The notes beneath the pieces are model-generated. The model ran no database searches and had not been told where the DNA came from. It worked only from the letters and a program-made list of their open reading frames with translations. From the NCBI GenBank assembly GCA_036703255.1, contig DATNPL010000015.1:12660-76659 (forward strand): a DNA stretch of 64,000 nt. The letters run 5' to 3'. Source of the stretch: Drouetiella sp036703255 (GTDB lineage Bacteria; Cyanobacteriota; Cyanobacteriia; Elainellales; Elainellaceae). The position numbers and the translations under genes are program-made. The number at the start of each line of letters is the position of its first letter. Position 1 is the first letter of the stretch. Of the stretch, positions 37,707 through 47,299 are shown piece after piece.

Positions 37707-38342
37707 TCATCTAACAATTAGCTTGCCCTGGCTACGCGCTGCTAAGATTACATTTCGGTTGGCTGTAAAAACCTGAATGCCCGGAACGGTTACATAGTCG
37801 CCGTCATCCGTAATGACCTGTTTGAGTGAGTGCTGCTGCATCAGTTCGAGGATGAACAGATCGTAGCCATCGAGTGCTTGAGTCTGGAAGCGTTGAATCG
37901 CTGCATTAACTGTAGTCTGGTCAATTTGGCAACCGAGCTGGGTGGCATAGCTTGAGCAAATCAGATTCCAGGCTGTTTGAACTTCGGTAACAACTTTGGC
38001 TCGCTCAGAGGAGTAGTTGTGGCGGTACTCTTTCGGAGTTACAGAAGAAGTTATCGAAGGGAAGAAAATCTGCTGCTGTGCCTTTTCAATTCGATGAGCT
38101 AGTTCAGCAAACATAAGGCCAGAGCAGTACAGATCTGATCCAGCCACGATAGTGTCTTGAATGTATTTAGGGTAGGAAGTAATTTGATACGCCTTCGCGG
38201 AATAGGGCTGCCCTGGAGAGCTAGCGGGCGAATAAGTCATCCAGTACCAGACATTCGTATCAACTAGAAATTTATCGGTTGGTTTGGGGCTATCGGCTTT
38301 GATGTCGATGACTTCAGCCCGGACTCTATACTGAATCGACAT
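37707..38342 (-). CDS. PIN-domain nuclease-like protein
   Basis: The 211-aa protein matches the PIN fold: FLVDTNVWYW (D28), SGLMFAELA (E80), DGYDLFILEL (D161) and VITDDGDY (D179-D182), the four acidic positions that hold metal ions in PIN ribonucleases. Its start codon overlaps the stop of the upstream DUF4325-like gene (TAATG), so the two are coupled. As the last gene of a three-gene cassette it is a plausible effector, but this is inference. Confidence 0.75.
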   Translation of the reverse strand: MSIQYRVRAEVIDIKADSPKPTDKFLVDTNVWYWMTYSPASSPGQPYSAKAYQITSYPKYIQDTIVAGSDLYCSGLMFAELAHRIEKAQQQIFFPSITSSVTPKEYRHNYSSERAKVVTEVQTAWNLICSSYATQLGCQIDQTTVNAAIQRFQTQALDGYDLFILELMQQHSLKQVITDDGDYVTVPGIQVFTANRNVILAARSQGKLIVR

Positions 38343-38704
38343 TACAGACAGAGAGATTGTTCTTGCACCATCTCATCAACGGCGTGACGGTATTCCGCAT
38401 TGGAATAGTACTGCTTTGCATTCTCCAGAACTCGATCATAAATCTGTTGGCCTACTGGAGAGAGGTTTGTGATGAACAAAAGCTGCTCTAAGTCTTCGGA
38501 TTGGATGTCATACAGCAATTGGCCAATTGCAAAATTGAAAAAAACCGATAGGAAGCGCTTACCACCTTCAAAATCTAGCTCTATGACTTGATTTGCCTTC
38601 AGCTCAGGATAAATTTTCTCGTATAGCAGCTGCCCTGCCTGTTGAGTCATGCAGTTTTCGCCAAACAGTTCGTAAATCTTAAGCTTCATATCCATCCCCT
38701 CCAA
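38342..38704 (-). CDS. STAS-like DUF4325 protein
   Basis: The 120-aa product contains a STAS-like alpha/beta fold typical of DUF4325: VIELDFEGGKRFLSVFFNFAIGQL and LLFITNLSP. The likely start is the internal M at residue 6 (MKLKIYELF). STAS proteins are anti-anti-sigma-type partners. It lies 15 bp after the ATPase gene and overlaps the PIN gene. Confidence 0.72.
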   Translation of the reverse strand: MEGMDMKLKIYELFGENCMTQQAGQLLYEKIYPELKANQVIELDFEGGKRFLSVFFNFAIGQLLYDIQSEDLEQLLFITNLSPVGQQIYDRVLENAKQYYSNAEYRHAVDEMVQEQSLCL

Positions 38705-38719
38705 TATAGAGCCATAGTA

Positions 38720-39616
38720 CTATGGTACTATTATTTCGCTCATATTACTATTGTAATAGGTTAGATCACATTGAACGGTGACATTGATCAGGGTGCCTTT
38801 GAAGAAGCTTTCAGAACTTTCATAGAGCTCCTGGTTAGCGTCAATCAGCGCGTAGCCGTCGTGGCTATAAATTTCAATTTTACCTTGTTTTTCCTTAACA
38901 AAAGTTTTTAACATATCAAGACCGCATCCTCCTGGGATATTACCTTGCCTGGTCGTCTTACCTGGCTGAAAGGCCCACTCCAGAGCGTCCTCAGATCGCA
39001 TAGTGGGATCTTGGACAAAATCACAGACATTGGCAGGAATTCCAACTCCAAAATCAATCGTAGTCAGCTTCAGCAGATTAAGGTTGGGGTAGCGCTGACC
39101 ACAGCTAAAGGTTCCAATCGGAGACTGGCCATGCTCAAAGGCATTGCTATAGATCTCAAGCATAGTGCCGATAATCTGGTCCTTGAGGCTTTCGCCGATC
39201 TGAACCCAGCCGCGCCCAAGCCACTGCTGGTCAAGATAGTCCACAATTGGTTCCAACTTGTCGTCAGGATCTTCTCTGTAGGGGATGGAATTCCCTTGCC
39301 AACTAGTGAAGCCCTCTTCAAAGACGGCCCGGAAGCCATTTTGGCAGAGGTTCATCTGAACATTGTCTTGAAGAGTAGACCAGGCAAAAATAGTCTGTTT
39401 GCCCTCGAACTCAAGTAGACGGGCCAAGCCGCCCAGAAAAGCGACGGCATTTTGCTTCAAGAAGCGGCAGTCAGTGAAGTCAAAGATAATCTGTAAGGAT
39501 TTGGCGGCTACTGCCCTCTGCCAAAGCTGAAATAGCTTGGTGAAATCAGCTCTTTCGTCATTAAGAGTTGGAATGCGGAGAATGGCTGCCTCAGAGGCAG
39601 GAATAGCTGAGAGCAT
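38720..39616 (-). CDS. STAS-like plus HATPase_c sensor/switch protein
   Basis: The 298-aa protein starts with a STAS-like domain (residues about 5-105) and continues into a GHKL ATPase. Its N-box is EIYSNAFEHG (N158), its G1 box IDFGVGIP (G190, G192) and its G2 box GGCGLDMLK (about 229-236). There is no histidine-phosphorylation domain, so it resembles SpoIIAB/RsbW-type switch ATPases rather than a sensor kinase. With the two downstream genes it forms an operon of unknown function. Confidence 0.72.
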   Translation of the reverse strand: MLSAIPASEAAILRIPTLNDERADFTKLFQLWQRAVAAKSLQIIFDFTDCRFLKQNAVAFLGGLARLLEFEGKQTIFAWSTLQDNVQMNLCQNGFRAVFEEGFTSWQGNSIPYREDPDDKLEPIVDYLDQQWLGRGWVQIGESLKDQIIGTMLEIYSNAFEHGQSPIGTFSCGQRYPNLNLLKLTTIDFGVGIPANVCDFVQDPTMRSEDALEWAFQPGKTTRQGNIPGGCGLDMLKTFVKEKQGKIEIYSHDGYALIDANQELYESSESFFKGTLINVTVQCDLTYYNSNMSEIIVP

Positions 39617-39959
39617 GATTGTCTCGGTCTGAACTGGGGTGGTGCAACTTTATATAGAGCGTCAGCCATCACAAGATAGAGTCTCGAAACGCTACATCTA
39701 TTTTAATTGTAGAGAAGAAGTTTTGATGTACTACCAGTAAATTGTGTGTAAGTACAATTCTAAGTGAGCGAATTATACTTTCGGCTGACTAAGTATGATT
39801 TCCTCAGTTACAGCAGTAGCTATAGTATTCTTGAACTACGGTTCTAGCCCATTTCCTCATAAACCATTAAATGCTATTTGTGCTCGCATTTCAGCGATTC
39901 TATGCGTGATTAATCACGCCTGCGTGATTCGAATATATGCAATGCGCGTATTTGCGTGA
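39617..39959. other. Promoter region of the ATPase-STAS-PIN cassette
   Basis: This 343-bp region contains a cluster of GCGTGATT motifs near its right edge (see the palindrome at 39904) and no ORF. Confidence 0.5.
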
Positions 39960-39963
39960 TTAA
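39904..39963. promoter_or_regulatory. Palindrome and repeated GCGTGATT motif
   Basis: GCGTGATTAATCACGC (39904-39919) is a perfect 16-bp palindrome. GCGTGATT recurs at 39922 and 39954. The cluster overlaps the end of the AlbA-type gene and precedes the ATPase cassette by about 290 bp, so it could be an operator for that cassette or a terminator element. Confidence 0.5.
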
Positions 39964-41606
39964 GGAACCGTGTAAAAAGCGCCTCTGCTCTTACCGTGCA
40001 GGATGAGTTTGCCTTCGGCTGTTAGCTGGCGTAAAAGATGTCCTGCTTGATCTTCGCTAAGGCGGCAAAGATTCATTACATCCTTTCTGGTTATTTTGTC
40101 GTGCTTTTGGGTGTACTGAATCACCATTTGCTCTTGCTGAATGCGATCGAAACCTGCTTGACGGATGTAATCGGCACTTTGACCCAGAGTTCGATAGATT
40201 TCGGCGCTGAGAGTGTAGGTTCGCCCTTTTTTTATGCCGTGAGGTTCAATGAGTCCTGCTTCTACCAGTCTTTCGAGGACGGAGCGGGCGATCGACTCAT
40301 TTTTCTGAATCGCATGGGCGACAGTCGCAACGTCAATTCGCCTCTCTTTACGGAGACGAGAGAGAACTATCAACGCATCTAAAGAGACGGGAATGGCTGT
40401 GCGGGCTTCCTCTTCTACGATCATTCTGAGGAAGGGAATATCTGCTTCGGTACAGCTAAGTGTGACTTTGACGGTTGAAGCATCGCTGCTGGTATAATCT
40501 GGTTCGGGTCGTCCATAGCGTAGTAAACCCTGGAAAATAAGGTCTACGCCTCTTCCAGTGCGTTCGGCTAGTCCGATACGTTTGATGGCATCTGCGAGGA
40601 TAGGATTGCGCGGCTTAGGTTCAACAACGAGCAGGTTCTCCAGGGTGACACCTTCGACGAAGCCGCCTGGGTTGCTGATAGAGAGCGTATCGTCTTGCAA
40701 ACGCACGTACACCGTTCCCAGTGTTGAGTAGTCGCGATGAACTAGGGCATTAACCAATGCTTCGCGAAAGGCTCTGCGATCGAATGTGGGAACGGGAATG
40801 CGGAAAAGCCCCCACTGCACTTCATCTTCTTCGATTCGCGCCTCAAACTGCTCCATGACCCGCTCAAAGATTTTGAGCAGCGGAGTTTTATAAAAATCAT
40901 TGACGCGAACCTGGGTTCCATCCAACACCTGAAAGGCTGCTTCGTGGGTAGGCAAATGCTCTCGGAGTGCGCTTTCGCGTCCAAGCAGCAGTAAACCCGC
41001 TACAGTGGGAACTTTCTGTCCTTCGACGGTGCGAAGTAAGCCAAGCGCCCCGTCCAGTTCTTCATCGGTTAAGCCCAGCAGCAACGAATCTCCACCGTAG
41101 CGTTGAATCATCTGGCGGAGTCGTTCTCGTTCTAGAGGATCAAAGTCAGCTTGTGTTGCACCTGCAACGGGCAGCGAGGAAGGGTCAAGCAGCCCCAAGT
41201 CAGACTGGCGGCTGGCGAATTCATGCGGATAAAAGGGGACACACTGAGGCGTACCATCCGCTTTAAGCCTGCGCCGTTGTAGCAATCCATCTGAAGTTGC
41301 CACTAGCCTTGTGGATTTGGGCACTTCGATCGCTGCAACCAAGTGTCCTTCTTCTTGTAGAACTGTGACGCGCACGCTGACTGGAGGATTGGTGCGATTG
41401 GCAATCAGGGCTGTGAGGTTGGCAGGGCTTTGCCGTTGAGGGTTGAGTCCGGTAATGGTGCCGTTGTCTTCAACGCCAAGATACAGAAAACCGCCGTCTG
41501 TGTTTGCAAGGCAAACGATCGCCGCAACAAGATCCCGATCGCCCAGACGAGCTTGATCGCTCTTAAACTCAACGGTTAATGATTCTTGCTGCGGAATGGT
41601 ACGCAT
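39960..41606 (-). CDS. AlbA_2/Schlafen-type DNA-binding protein, R-M accessory
   Basis: The 548-aa protein has an AlbA_2 (Schlafen-like) N-domain (ESLTVEFKSDQ, CLANTDGGFLYLGVEDNG). A central HATPase-like C-terminal half follows (VNALVHRDYS, RNPILADAIKRIGLAERTGRG), then winged-helix DNA-binding regions at the C-terminus. Genes of this family are frequent accessories of type I R-M operons. It lies 12 bp downstream of hsdS, in the same direction, and is probably co-transcribed. It may silence or regulate the operon, or itself be a defence component. Confidence 0.75.
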   Translation of the reverse strand: MRTIPQQESLTVEFKSDQARLGDRDLVAAIVCLANTDGGFLYLGVEDNGTITGLNPQRQSPANLTALIANRTNPPVSVRVTVLQEEGHLVAAIEVPKSTRLVATSDGLLQRRRLKADGTPQCVPFYPHEFASRQSDLGLLDPSSLPVAGATQADFDPLERERLRQMIQRYGGDSLLLGLTDEELDGALGLLRTVEGQKVPTVAGLLLLGRESALREHLPTHEAAFQVLDGTQVRVNDFYKTPLLKIFERVMEQFEARIEEDEVQWGLFRIPVPTFDRRAFREALVNALVHRDYSTLGTVYVRLQDDTLSISNPGGFVEGVTLENLLVVEPKPRNPILADAIKRIGLAERTGRGVDLIFQGLLRYGRPEPDYTSSDASTVKVTLSCTEADIPFLRMIVEEEARTAIPVSLDALIVLSRLRKERRIDVATVAHAIQKNESIARSVLERLVEAGLIEPHGIKKGRTYTLSAEIYRTLGQSADYIRQAGFDRIQQEQMVIQYTQKHDKITRKDVMNLCRLSEDQAGHLLRQLTAEGKLILHGKSRGAFYTVP

Positions 41607-41618
41607 AGATCGCTGCCC

Positions 41619-42812
41619 CTACAGTTCTCCTTTGAAAGCTTTGTCTAGAATTGCGGGTAGCAGAGCATCAAATTCTTTCAGGGCAGACTCTCTCTCTGAT
41701 TTCATTCTGTTAGCTTTGTCTCGAAGTTCATCCAGATGATCAACAATTTGCTGTTGCTCCAACATAGGTGGAAGTAAGAATCGAAACTTTCTTAAATCTC
41801 CTATGTTCAAATGAGGGGATGCTGAGCCTGCACATCGAGGTAAAATTTGCTCTTCTTGCAAAAATGGTGAAAGGATTTGGTAAAGGCAAAACTTTGGCAG
41901 CACTTTATTGCTATCTGGACGTAGCATCATAACGCGCTGTCCTAAGCTGAACCTCTGCCCTTTCTCAACGATTGCAGCCTTGCCAGTTCCACCACCTTCA
42001 CGGACAAGGACAATATCATTTTCAACTGGCTCACCCCGCACAGTTCGCTTTTTATACTCTTCCTCACTGGTTTTACGGGCTGTATCTAAATTTAGAGCGC
42101 CCCAACTTACGTCAGAGGAGCGTATACAGGGAACTCCGGTCTCTGAATACATTGGATTAGAATGCAAATTATCAATAATGGTAGAACAGACACTTTCCAA
42201 AACAACTGACTCGTATCTGGCAGTTGAGTTAAAAAATTTACCCATTACAGATTTATTAAAAGCCTTTATCTCCTCGATCGCCCTCTTCCGCAACCCTCGC
42301 GCCTCTTCAATCTTCCCCGCCAACTCCTCGATCCGCGCCACAATTCGTCGCTGTTCTTCTAGGGATGGTAGGAAAACTTTTGTAGTTAAGAACTTTTCTT
42401 CCTTTAGTCGCACACGGTTTGTAGTACCTTCACTTGCATTTCTACAGATATCTACAAAACTTGCTGTTTTACTCATCCAACTAAGAAATTGGGGCGAGAG
42501 TAAATCACTATTTAGCGTAAAAACTGGAAAATCATTGGTGACAACCGCTCCTTCTAACTCATTAGGAATTAGCCCAAAAGCACCGTGACGGGCATCAATC
42601 CTAGACAGAATGAACTGCTCATGATGAACTTTTAAACGTCTTGAGGCAGCAATCTCTGAGCCAAGAACTTCGTTGCGAAGTTCAACGCCTTTACCCCACA
42701 TTTTTACCGTGACTTGCTTATACTGCTCAGCAGAAGCAACTTCGATCCACTCATCAGATTTGATCAAAGCTTTTCCTAAAGCAACCAATGCCCAATCTTG
42801 AGTCATATTCAC
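41619..42812 (-). CDS. hsdS: Type I restriction-modification specificity subunit
   Basis: HsdS recognises the DNA target for the type I complex. The 397-aa length is typical, with two target-recognition domains separated and followed by coiled-coil spacer helices: LPSLEEQRRIVARIEELAGKIEEARG and LLPPMLEQQQIVDHLDELRDK. It overlaps hsdM by 4 bp. The TRDs do not tell the recognised sequence. Confidence 0.9.
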   Translation of the reverse strand: MNMTQDWALVALGKALIKSDEWIEVASAEQYKQVTVKMWGKGVELRNEVLGSEIAASRRLKVHHEQFILSRIDARHGAFGLIPNELEGAVVTNDFPVFTLNSDLLSPQFLSWMSKTASFVDICRNASEGTTNRVRLKEEKFLTTKVFLPSLEEQRRIVARIEELAGKIEEARGLRKRAIEEIKAFNKSVMGKFFNSTARYESVVLESVCSTIIDNLHSNPMYSETGVPCIRSSDVSWGALNLDTARKTSEEEYKKRTVRGEPVENDIVLVREGGGTGKAAIVEKGQRFSLGQRVMMLRPDSNKVLPKFCLYQILSPFLQEEQILPRCAGSASPHLNIGDLRKFRFLLPPMLEQQQIVDHLDELRDKANRMKSERESALKEFDALLPAILDKAFKGEL

Positions 42813-44623
42813 GCCTTGTTCAAAGCTGCTTCAATCTCTGCCATTAATTCTGTTACTCGCTGATCTTTCTTCGCGATATCCGCCAGTAGCTTTTCGGGTG
42901 GTAAATGCTCAAAGTCGGATTGGCTGTTTGGGTTCTTTTTATCCAGGTTGTAAATCGGCCAATAAATTGCATCTCCCAACGCCTGCTTTTCTTTGGCAAT
43001 TTCTTTTTCCCGCTGTTCTTTTTGACGAAGCTGCTGCACCTCAGCCTTAATTGCTTGCACCTGCCGCTCAATGCCTTTCTTTTCTTTGGCAGGCATAAAA
43101 TCTAGAATCGTAGCTTGCAGCGTTTGGATCTGGACTTCTGACGCCTTCGCAGCCTTGCCAAACTCACCTGCTGCCTCCTCTGCTATTTTTGCCGCATCCC
43201 AATAGGGCTGTGCCTCCTGCACCGCTTTGTAATAAGCATCGCGGAAGGCATATTTCCAAGCCTGCTGATTCTCCACCCGGTTTTTCCACCAGGCGCGGCA
43301 GTCGTCAAAATCAGTATCTTGAATCGGCTTGGTTTTGCTAAAGCTCTTGCGTCCCTCTGGCAGCGGAATTTCGTAATACCAGATCTCCTCAGTTGGCCCC
43401 GAACGGTCAAAAAATAGCAGGTTCGTCGGAATAGTGGTATATGGGGCAAACGTACCGTTGGGCAAGCGCACGATCGTATGCAGGTTAAAGTCCTTCAGCA
43501 GATCTTCCTTAATTTTGGCGCAGACTCCATCCCCAAACAGCACCCCATTCGGAAACACCACTGCCGCCCGTCCTGGCTTTTTGGCATTGCGCCGCAGCCG
43601 CCGCATAAGCAACTGGAGAAATAGCAAAGCTGTATCTTTGGTCTTGCGCTCCGAGGGAAAATTCTTCTGGATGCTGTCTTCTTCCTCGCCACCAAACGGC
43701 GGATTGGTCAAAATCACATCCACCCAGTCCTTTTCATCCATCTCCAGAATTGAAAACCGCAGACTGTTTTTGTCATCGATGTCGGGATACTCAAACCCAT
43801 GCAGTAGTAGGTTCATATGCGCCAGCATCAGTGGCAGCGACTTAGCTTCACCGCCCACAATGCTCTGTTGCAGAACCTTCCAGTCTTGAGCACTGCATTT
43901 AGGCTTCAGGTGCTCATAGGTTTCAACCAAAAACCCCCCGGTTCCACAGGCTGGATCAAGCACCGTGTCACCCAGTCCCGGTTCCATCACCTGCACCATA
44001 AATCTGACCACCGGACGCGGCGTGTAGAACTCTCCCGAATCCCCAGCAGCGTCGCGCATTTCCTTCAGCATCCCCTCATAGAAGCGGCTGAGGACATGGA
44101 CTTCTTCAGATTTGTCAAAGTGAATTTGATTCACCTTATTGATCACATCCCGCAGCAATGCTCCACTCGTCATGCGGTTGGTCACATCTTTGAAGACCTT
44201 GGCAATCACATCCGGCCGATCGCGACCACTTTTAGACTGAAGCGATCGTAAATAAGCCAGCAGCCCTTTCACCCGCTGTCCATCTAGCAGGGTGGCTTCA
44301 TCGTTGTTAACAAAATTCCGTAGCTGATCGCCGCTAATTCCCTCATCATCTGCCGCCCAATCCTGCCAGCGGTAGGGAGAGACGATCGCTGGCTTGTAAG
44401 TAATCCCGTGAAACTTGGCTTCTGCCTCCCGCAGCTTCTCCGAATCATCTAGTAACTTCAAAAATAAAATCCAGGTCAACTGTGGCAGACGGTCTAGTTC
44501 ACCATTCAAGCCCTTATCGGTTCGCATGATGTCTCGCGCCGACTTGATCACACTTGCCAGCTTTTGCTCCGTGGTGACCGATTGATTCGCTTGCTGTTTT
44601 GTCCGTTTTGCCATGAACCCCAA
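42809..44623 (-). CDS. hsdM: Type I restriction-modification DNA methyltransferase subunit
   Basis: HsdM transfers methyl groups to adenine N6. The 604-aa protein has the HsdM N-terminal helical domain, SAM-binding DPACGTGGFLVETYEHL (about residue 223), and the catalytic motif LTNPPFGG. A C-terminal coiled coil extends to the end. The start could be the M at residue 4 (MAKRTKQQ). It is the middle gene of hsdR-hsdM-hsdS. Confidence 0.94.
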   Translation of the reverse strand: MGFMAKRTKQQANQSVTTEQKLASVIKSARDIMRTDKGLNGELDRLPQLTWILFLKLLDDSEKLREAEAKFHGITYKPAIVSPYRWQDWAADDEGISGDQLRNFVNNDEATLLDGQRVKGLLAYLRSLQSKSGRDRPDVIAKVFKDVTNRMTSGALLRDVINKVNQIHFDKSEEVHVLSRFYEGMLKEMRDAAGDSGEFYTPRPVVRFMVQVMEPGLGDTVLDPACGTGGFLVETYEHLKPKCSAQDWKVLQQSIVGGEAKSLPLMLAHMNLLLHGFEYPDIDDKNSLRFSILEMDEKDWVDVILTNPPFGGEEEDSIQKNFPSERKTKDTALLFLQLLMRRLRRNAKKPGRAAVVFPNGVLFGDGVCAKIKEDLLKDFNLHTIVRLPNGTFAPYTTIPTNLLFFDRSGPTEEIWYYEIPLPEGRKSFSKTKPIQDTDFDDCRAWWKNRVENQQAWKYAFRDAYYKAVQEAQPYWDAAKIAEEAAGEFGKAAKASEVQIQTLQATILDFMPAKEKKGIERQVQAIKAEVQQLRQKEQREKEIAKEKQALGDAIYWPIYNLDKKNPNSQSDFEHLPPEKLLADIAKKDQRVTELMAEIEAALNKA

Positions 44624-44640
44624 GAAAAGCTCTACCTAGC

Positions 44641-47073
44641 CTATGCAGAATACAGCAAATTTTCTAATTCGGTAATGGCTGCCCGCAATTCATCCACGCC
44701 GCCAAATTTCTGAGCCAGCTCCAAAATATTGTATTGCGGGAAATTTGCCTTCAGAGTGGTCTGCAAATCGAACTCGCTGGGGCCACGCTCGGCATATTTG
44801 TTCAGCAGTGTTTCAACGACTGCTCGCGCATCTTCGCCGTATCGAGTAAAAACATCTGGATTGCGCCGTCGCAGCCGCTCTGCCCGCTGTGTATAGGTTA
44901 GAGCTGGTTCGCCAAAGGCAATATGGCAAATCAAATCGAACGGATCAACATTTGGCAGATTGGCGACTAGTCGTAGCTCATCAAAGTCAATTCCGCGCTC
45001 TGCCAGCAGTTCAATGATTTCCGATCGCTGCGTCGGATTTGCCCAGCGTTGCTGAACTTCGATTGTAGATCGATACAGTGTGCAGACCTGCTCTTTGGTG
45101 TAGTCAATCAGCCGCGACAGCCGCAATTGCTGATCGTCATCTAGGTCGTAACGCCGCTCCTCGACAATTTCCTCAGTCCCACCATCTACATAAAACTTGC
45201 GGGGCGGTTCATTGTCATCGGCAGGCAATCCCCGAAAACCTGCTTTGGGATCTGCTGCTAGTTCTCCTTCATCTCCATCTGGTGAATCGCCAGAATCATC
45301 AGCATCCTCAAACTCATGCGTGCTTTCGCTACCTTCGATCGTTTGCCCCTGATTGTCCATTTCAGACTCCTGAATCAGGGCAGGCTCGCCATCAAAATCT
45401 TTGTCCTTAAACAAAACAGTGCTGTTGGTGTAGTCCAAAATATTGAAGTAGGTTTTGCCCTTCTCCTCTTTAACACGCGTTCCCCGCCCAATGATCTGCT
45501 TGAAGTCCGTCATTGAGCGAATCACCCTCACCAGCACCACGTTCTGGCATAGTGGAATATCAACCCCTGTGGTCAAAAGCTTAGAAGTCACAGCAATCAC
45601 ATGCGTTTCATTCTGCACATCTTTGAATTTGTCCAGCTTTGCCTTGCCGATTGCCCCAGCATCTGAGGTAATGCGGCAAACGTAGTCTGGATTATCTTTT
45701 GTCAGGTCAGCGTTTAGGTTATTCAAGGCTTTAACCATCGCCTTGACATGCTCTTCATCGACGCAGAACACAATTGTTTTGGCGTGGCGATCGGTTCTCT
45801 TCAAAAAATCAGTGATGTGCTTGGCAATGGCTTCCGTCCTGACTTTGCGAACCAGCTTGCGCTCAAAATCTGCGGTTTGGTACAGTTCGGGCGGAATTTC
45901 GCGCCCATAGCGATCCTGATCCCCCTGTTTAGCTTTCCAACCATCTTTATCAGCACGAGTCGTCACCCGATACACTCGATAGGGAGCCAGAAAGCCATCC
46001 TCAATCCCCTGCTTCAGACTGTAGGTGTAGATTGGATTGCCAAAGTACTCGTAGGTGTCTACGTTGTCTTGTCGTCTAGGAGTTGCAGTTAATCCCAACT
46101 GATAAGCTGGTCTGAAATATTCCAAGATGACTCGCCAATTGCTTTCATCTCTGGCGCTTCCCCGATGGCACTCATCCACAACAATCAAGTCAAAATAATC
46201 TGGGCTGTACTCTCTGTAGAGTCCCGGACGTTGTTTATCCTGGGCAATCGCTTGATAGATTGCAAAATAAAGCTCTCTTCCTTTAGTTGCCTCTCCTTGA
46301 ATCTTATGGATCTTGTCCGCACTAAAAGCTGCAAAGTCTTTTGTCATCGGATCATCGACCAATATATTCCGGTCAGCCAGAAACAAGATTCGAGGTGGAC
46401 GATGCTCCCCTGCTGCATTCCATTGCAAACTTGACAATTTCCAGCACAGTTGAAAAGCTACGCTAGTCTTTCCGGTGCCAGTCGCCATTGTCAGCAACAG
46501 CCGCCGTCTCCCTCTCAAAATCCCTTCAATGGTTCGGTCGATCGCAATCCGCTGATAGTAGCGAGGTTCCTTGCCATTGTTAGGATTAAACGAAGTCAAT
46601 AGCTGTTCAGCGACCTGATCAAAAGATCCCGATAGTCTGGTCGCAATCCCCTCTTCATTAAGTCCCTGACTCGCGCTGAACCGCAGCCAAAGCTGTTCTG
46701 GTGTCGGAAAAGCATCTAACACATCAGATTGCAACCCCGTTGTAAAGTCGTACTCTACAATCCCTTGGCCATTGGTTGAGTAGGCAAACTTAACCCCCAG
46801 GATTAGGGCATATTCTTTTGCCTGATCCATTCCGTCATCAGGAGTTTTATGCTTTCGTTTAGCCTCTACTACAGCTAGAGGAAAATCGTTCTGATAGAGC
46901 AGTAGATAATCTGCAAATTTTCGATCGCCACGAGGCTTGAGTTTATTCTTGGGCTGCAATTTTCCAGCCGTAAAATAATATTGCTCGATATAGCTGTGCT
47001 GTGTGTCATCCCAACCCGCTAGCGCCAGCTTCGGTTCTACATACTTACGGCAGGTATTAGCCTCATTGCTCAT
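44641..47073 (-). CDS. hsdR: Type I restriction endonuclease subunit
   Basis: HsdR translocates and cuts unmethylated DNA. The 810-aa protein has an N-terminal PD-(D/E)xK nuclease domain (D55 in FADYLLL, then E70-A-K72). The SF2 helicase core carries Walker A ATGTGKT (about 197-203), motif II VVDECHRGS, LTATPRR and GRGTRV. C-terminal subdomains complete a typical HsdR. The intact catalytic set argues for activity. Confidence 0.94.
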   Translation of the reverse strand: MSNEANTCRKYVEPKLALAGWDDTQHSYIEQYYFTAGKLQPKNKLKPRGDRKFADYLLLYQNDFPLAVVEAKRKHKTPDDGMDQAKEYALILGVKFAYSTNGQGIVEYDFTTGLQSDVLDAFPTPEQLWLRFSASQGLNEEGIATRLSGSFDQVAEQLLTSFNPNNGKEPRYYQRIAIDRTIEGILRGRRRLLLTMATGTGKTSVAFQLCWKLSSLQWNAAGEHRPPRILFLADRNILVDDPMTKDFAAFSADKIHKIQGEATKGRELYFAIYQAIAQDKQRPGLYREYSPDYFDLIVVDECHRGSARDESNWRVILEYFRPAYQLGLTATPRRQDNVDTYEYFGNPIYTYSLKQGIEDGFLAPYRVYRVTTRADKDGWKAKQGDQDRYGREIPPELYQTADFERKLVRKVRTEAIAKHITDFLKRTDRHAKTIVFCVDEEHVKAMVKALNNLNADLTKDNPDYVCRITSDAGAIGKAKLDKFKDVQNETHVIAVTSKLLTTGVDIPLCQNVVLVRVIRSMTDFKQIIGRGTRVKEEKGKTYFNILDYTNSTVLFKDKDFDGEPALIQESEMDNQGQTIEGSESTHEFEDADDSGDSPDGDEGELAADPKAGFRGLPADDNEPPRKFYVDGGTEEIVEERRYDLDDDQQLRLSRLIDYTKEQVCTLYRSTIEVQQRWANPTQRSEIIELLAERGIDFDELRLVANLPNVDPFDLICHIAFGEPALTYTQRAERLRRRNPDVFTRYGEDARAVVETLLNKYAERGPSEFDLQTTLKANFPQYNILELAQKFGGVDELRAAITELENLLYSA

Positions 47074-47299
47074 AAACCATTACTTTCTGATTAAAAATAA
47101 TTGCAGCCTAAAAAAATATATTCATTCTTGATAAGCCATACTCATACCTCGGTATAAGTATTAGCAAACATTATGGCTGAGATTACTTTTTCAGTGGGAA
47201 GGTTAAAGACCTTTACCTAGACATCTATACAAAACAATGCTGGGGAACAAAGCTCTAGTAAAGTTCAACGGAATATTGATTGTTGTTCTCAAACACTGT

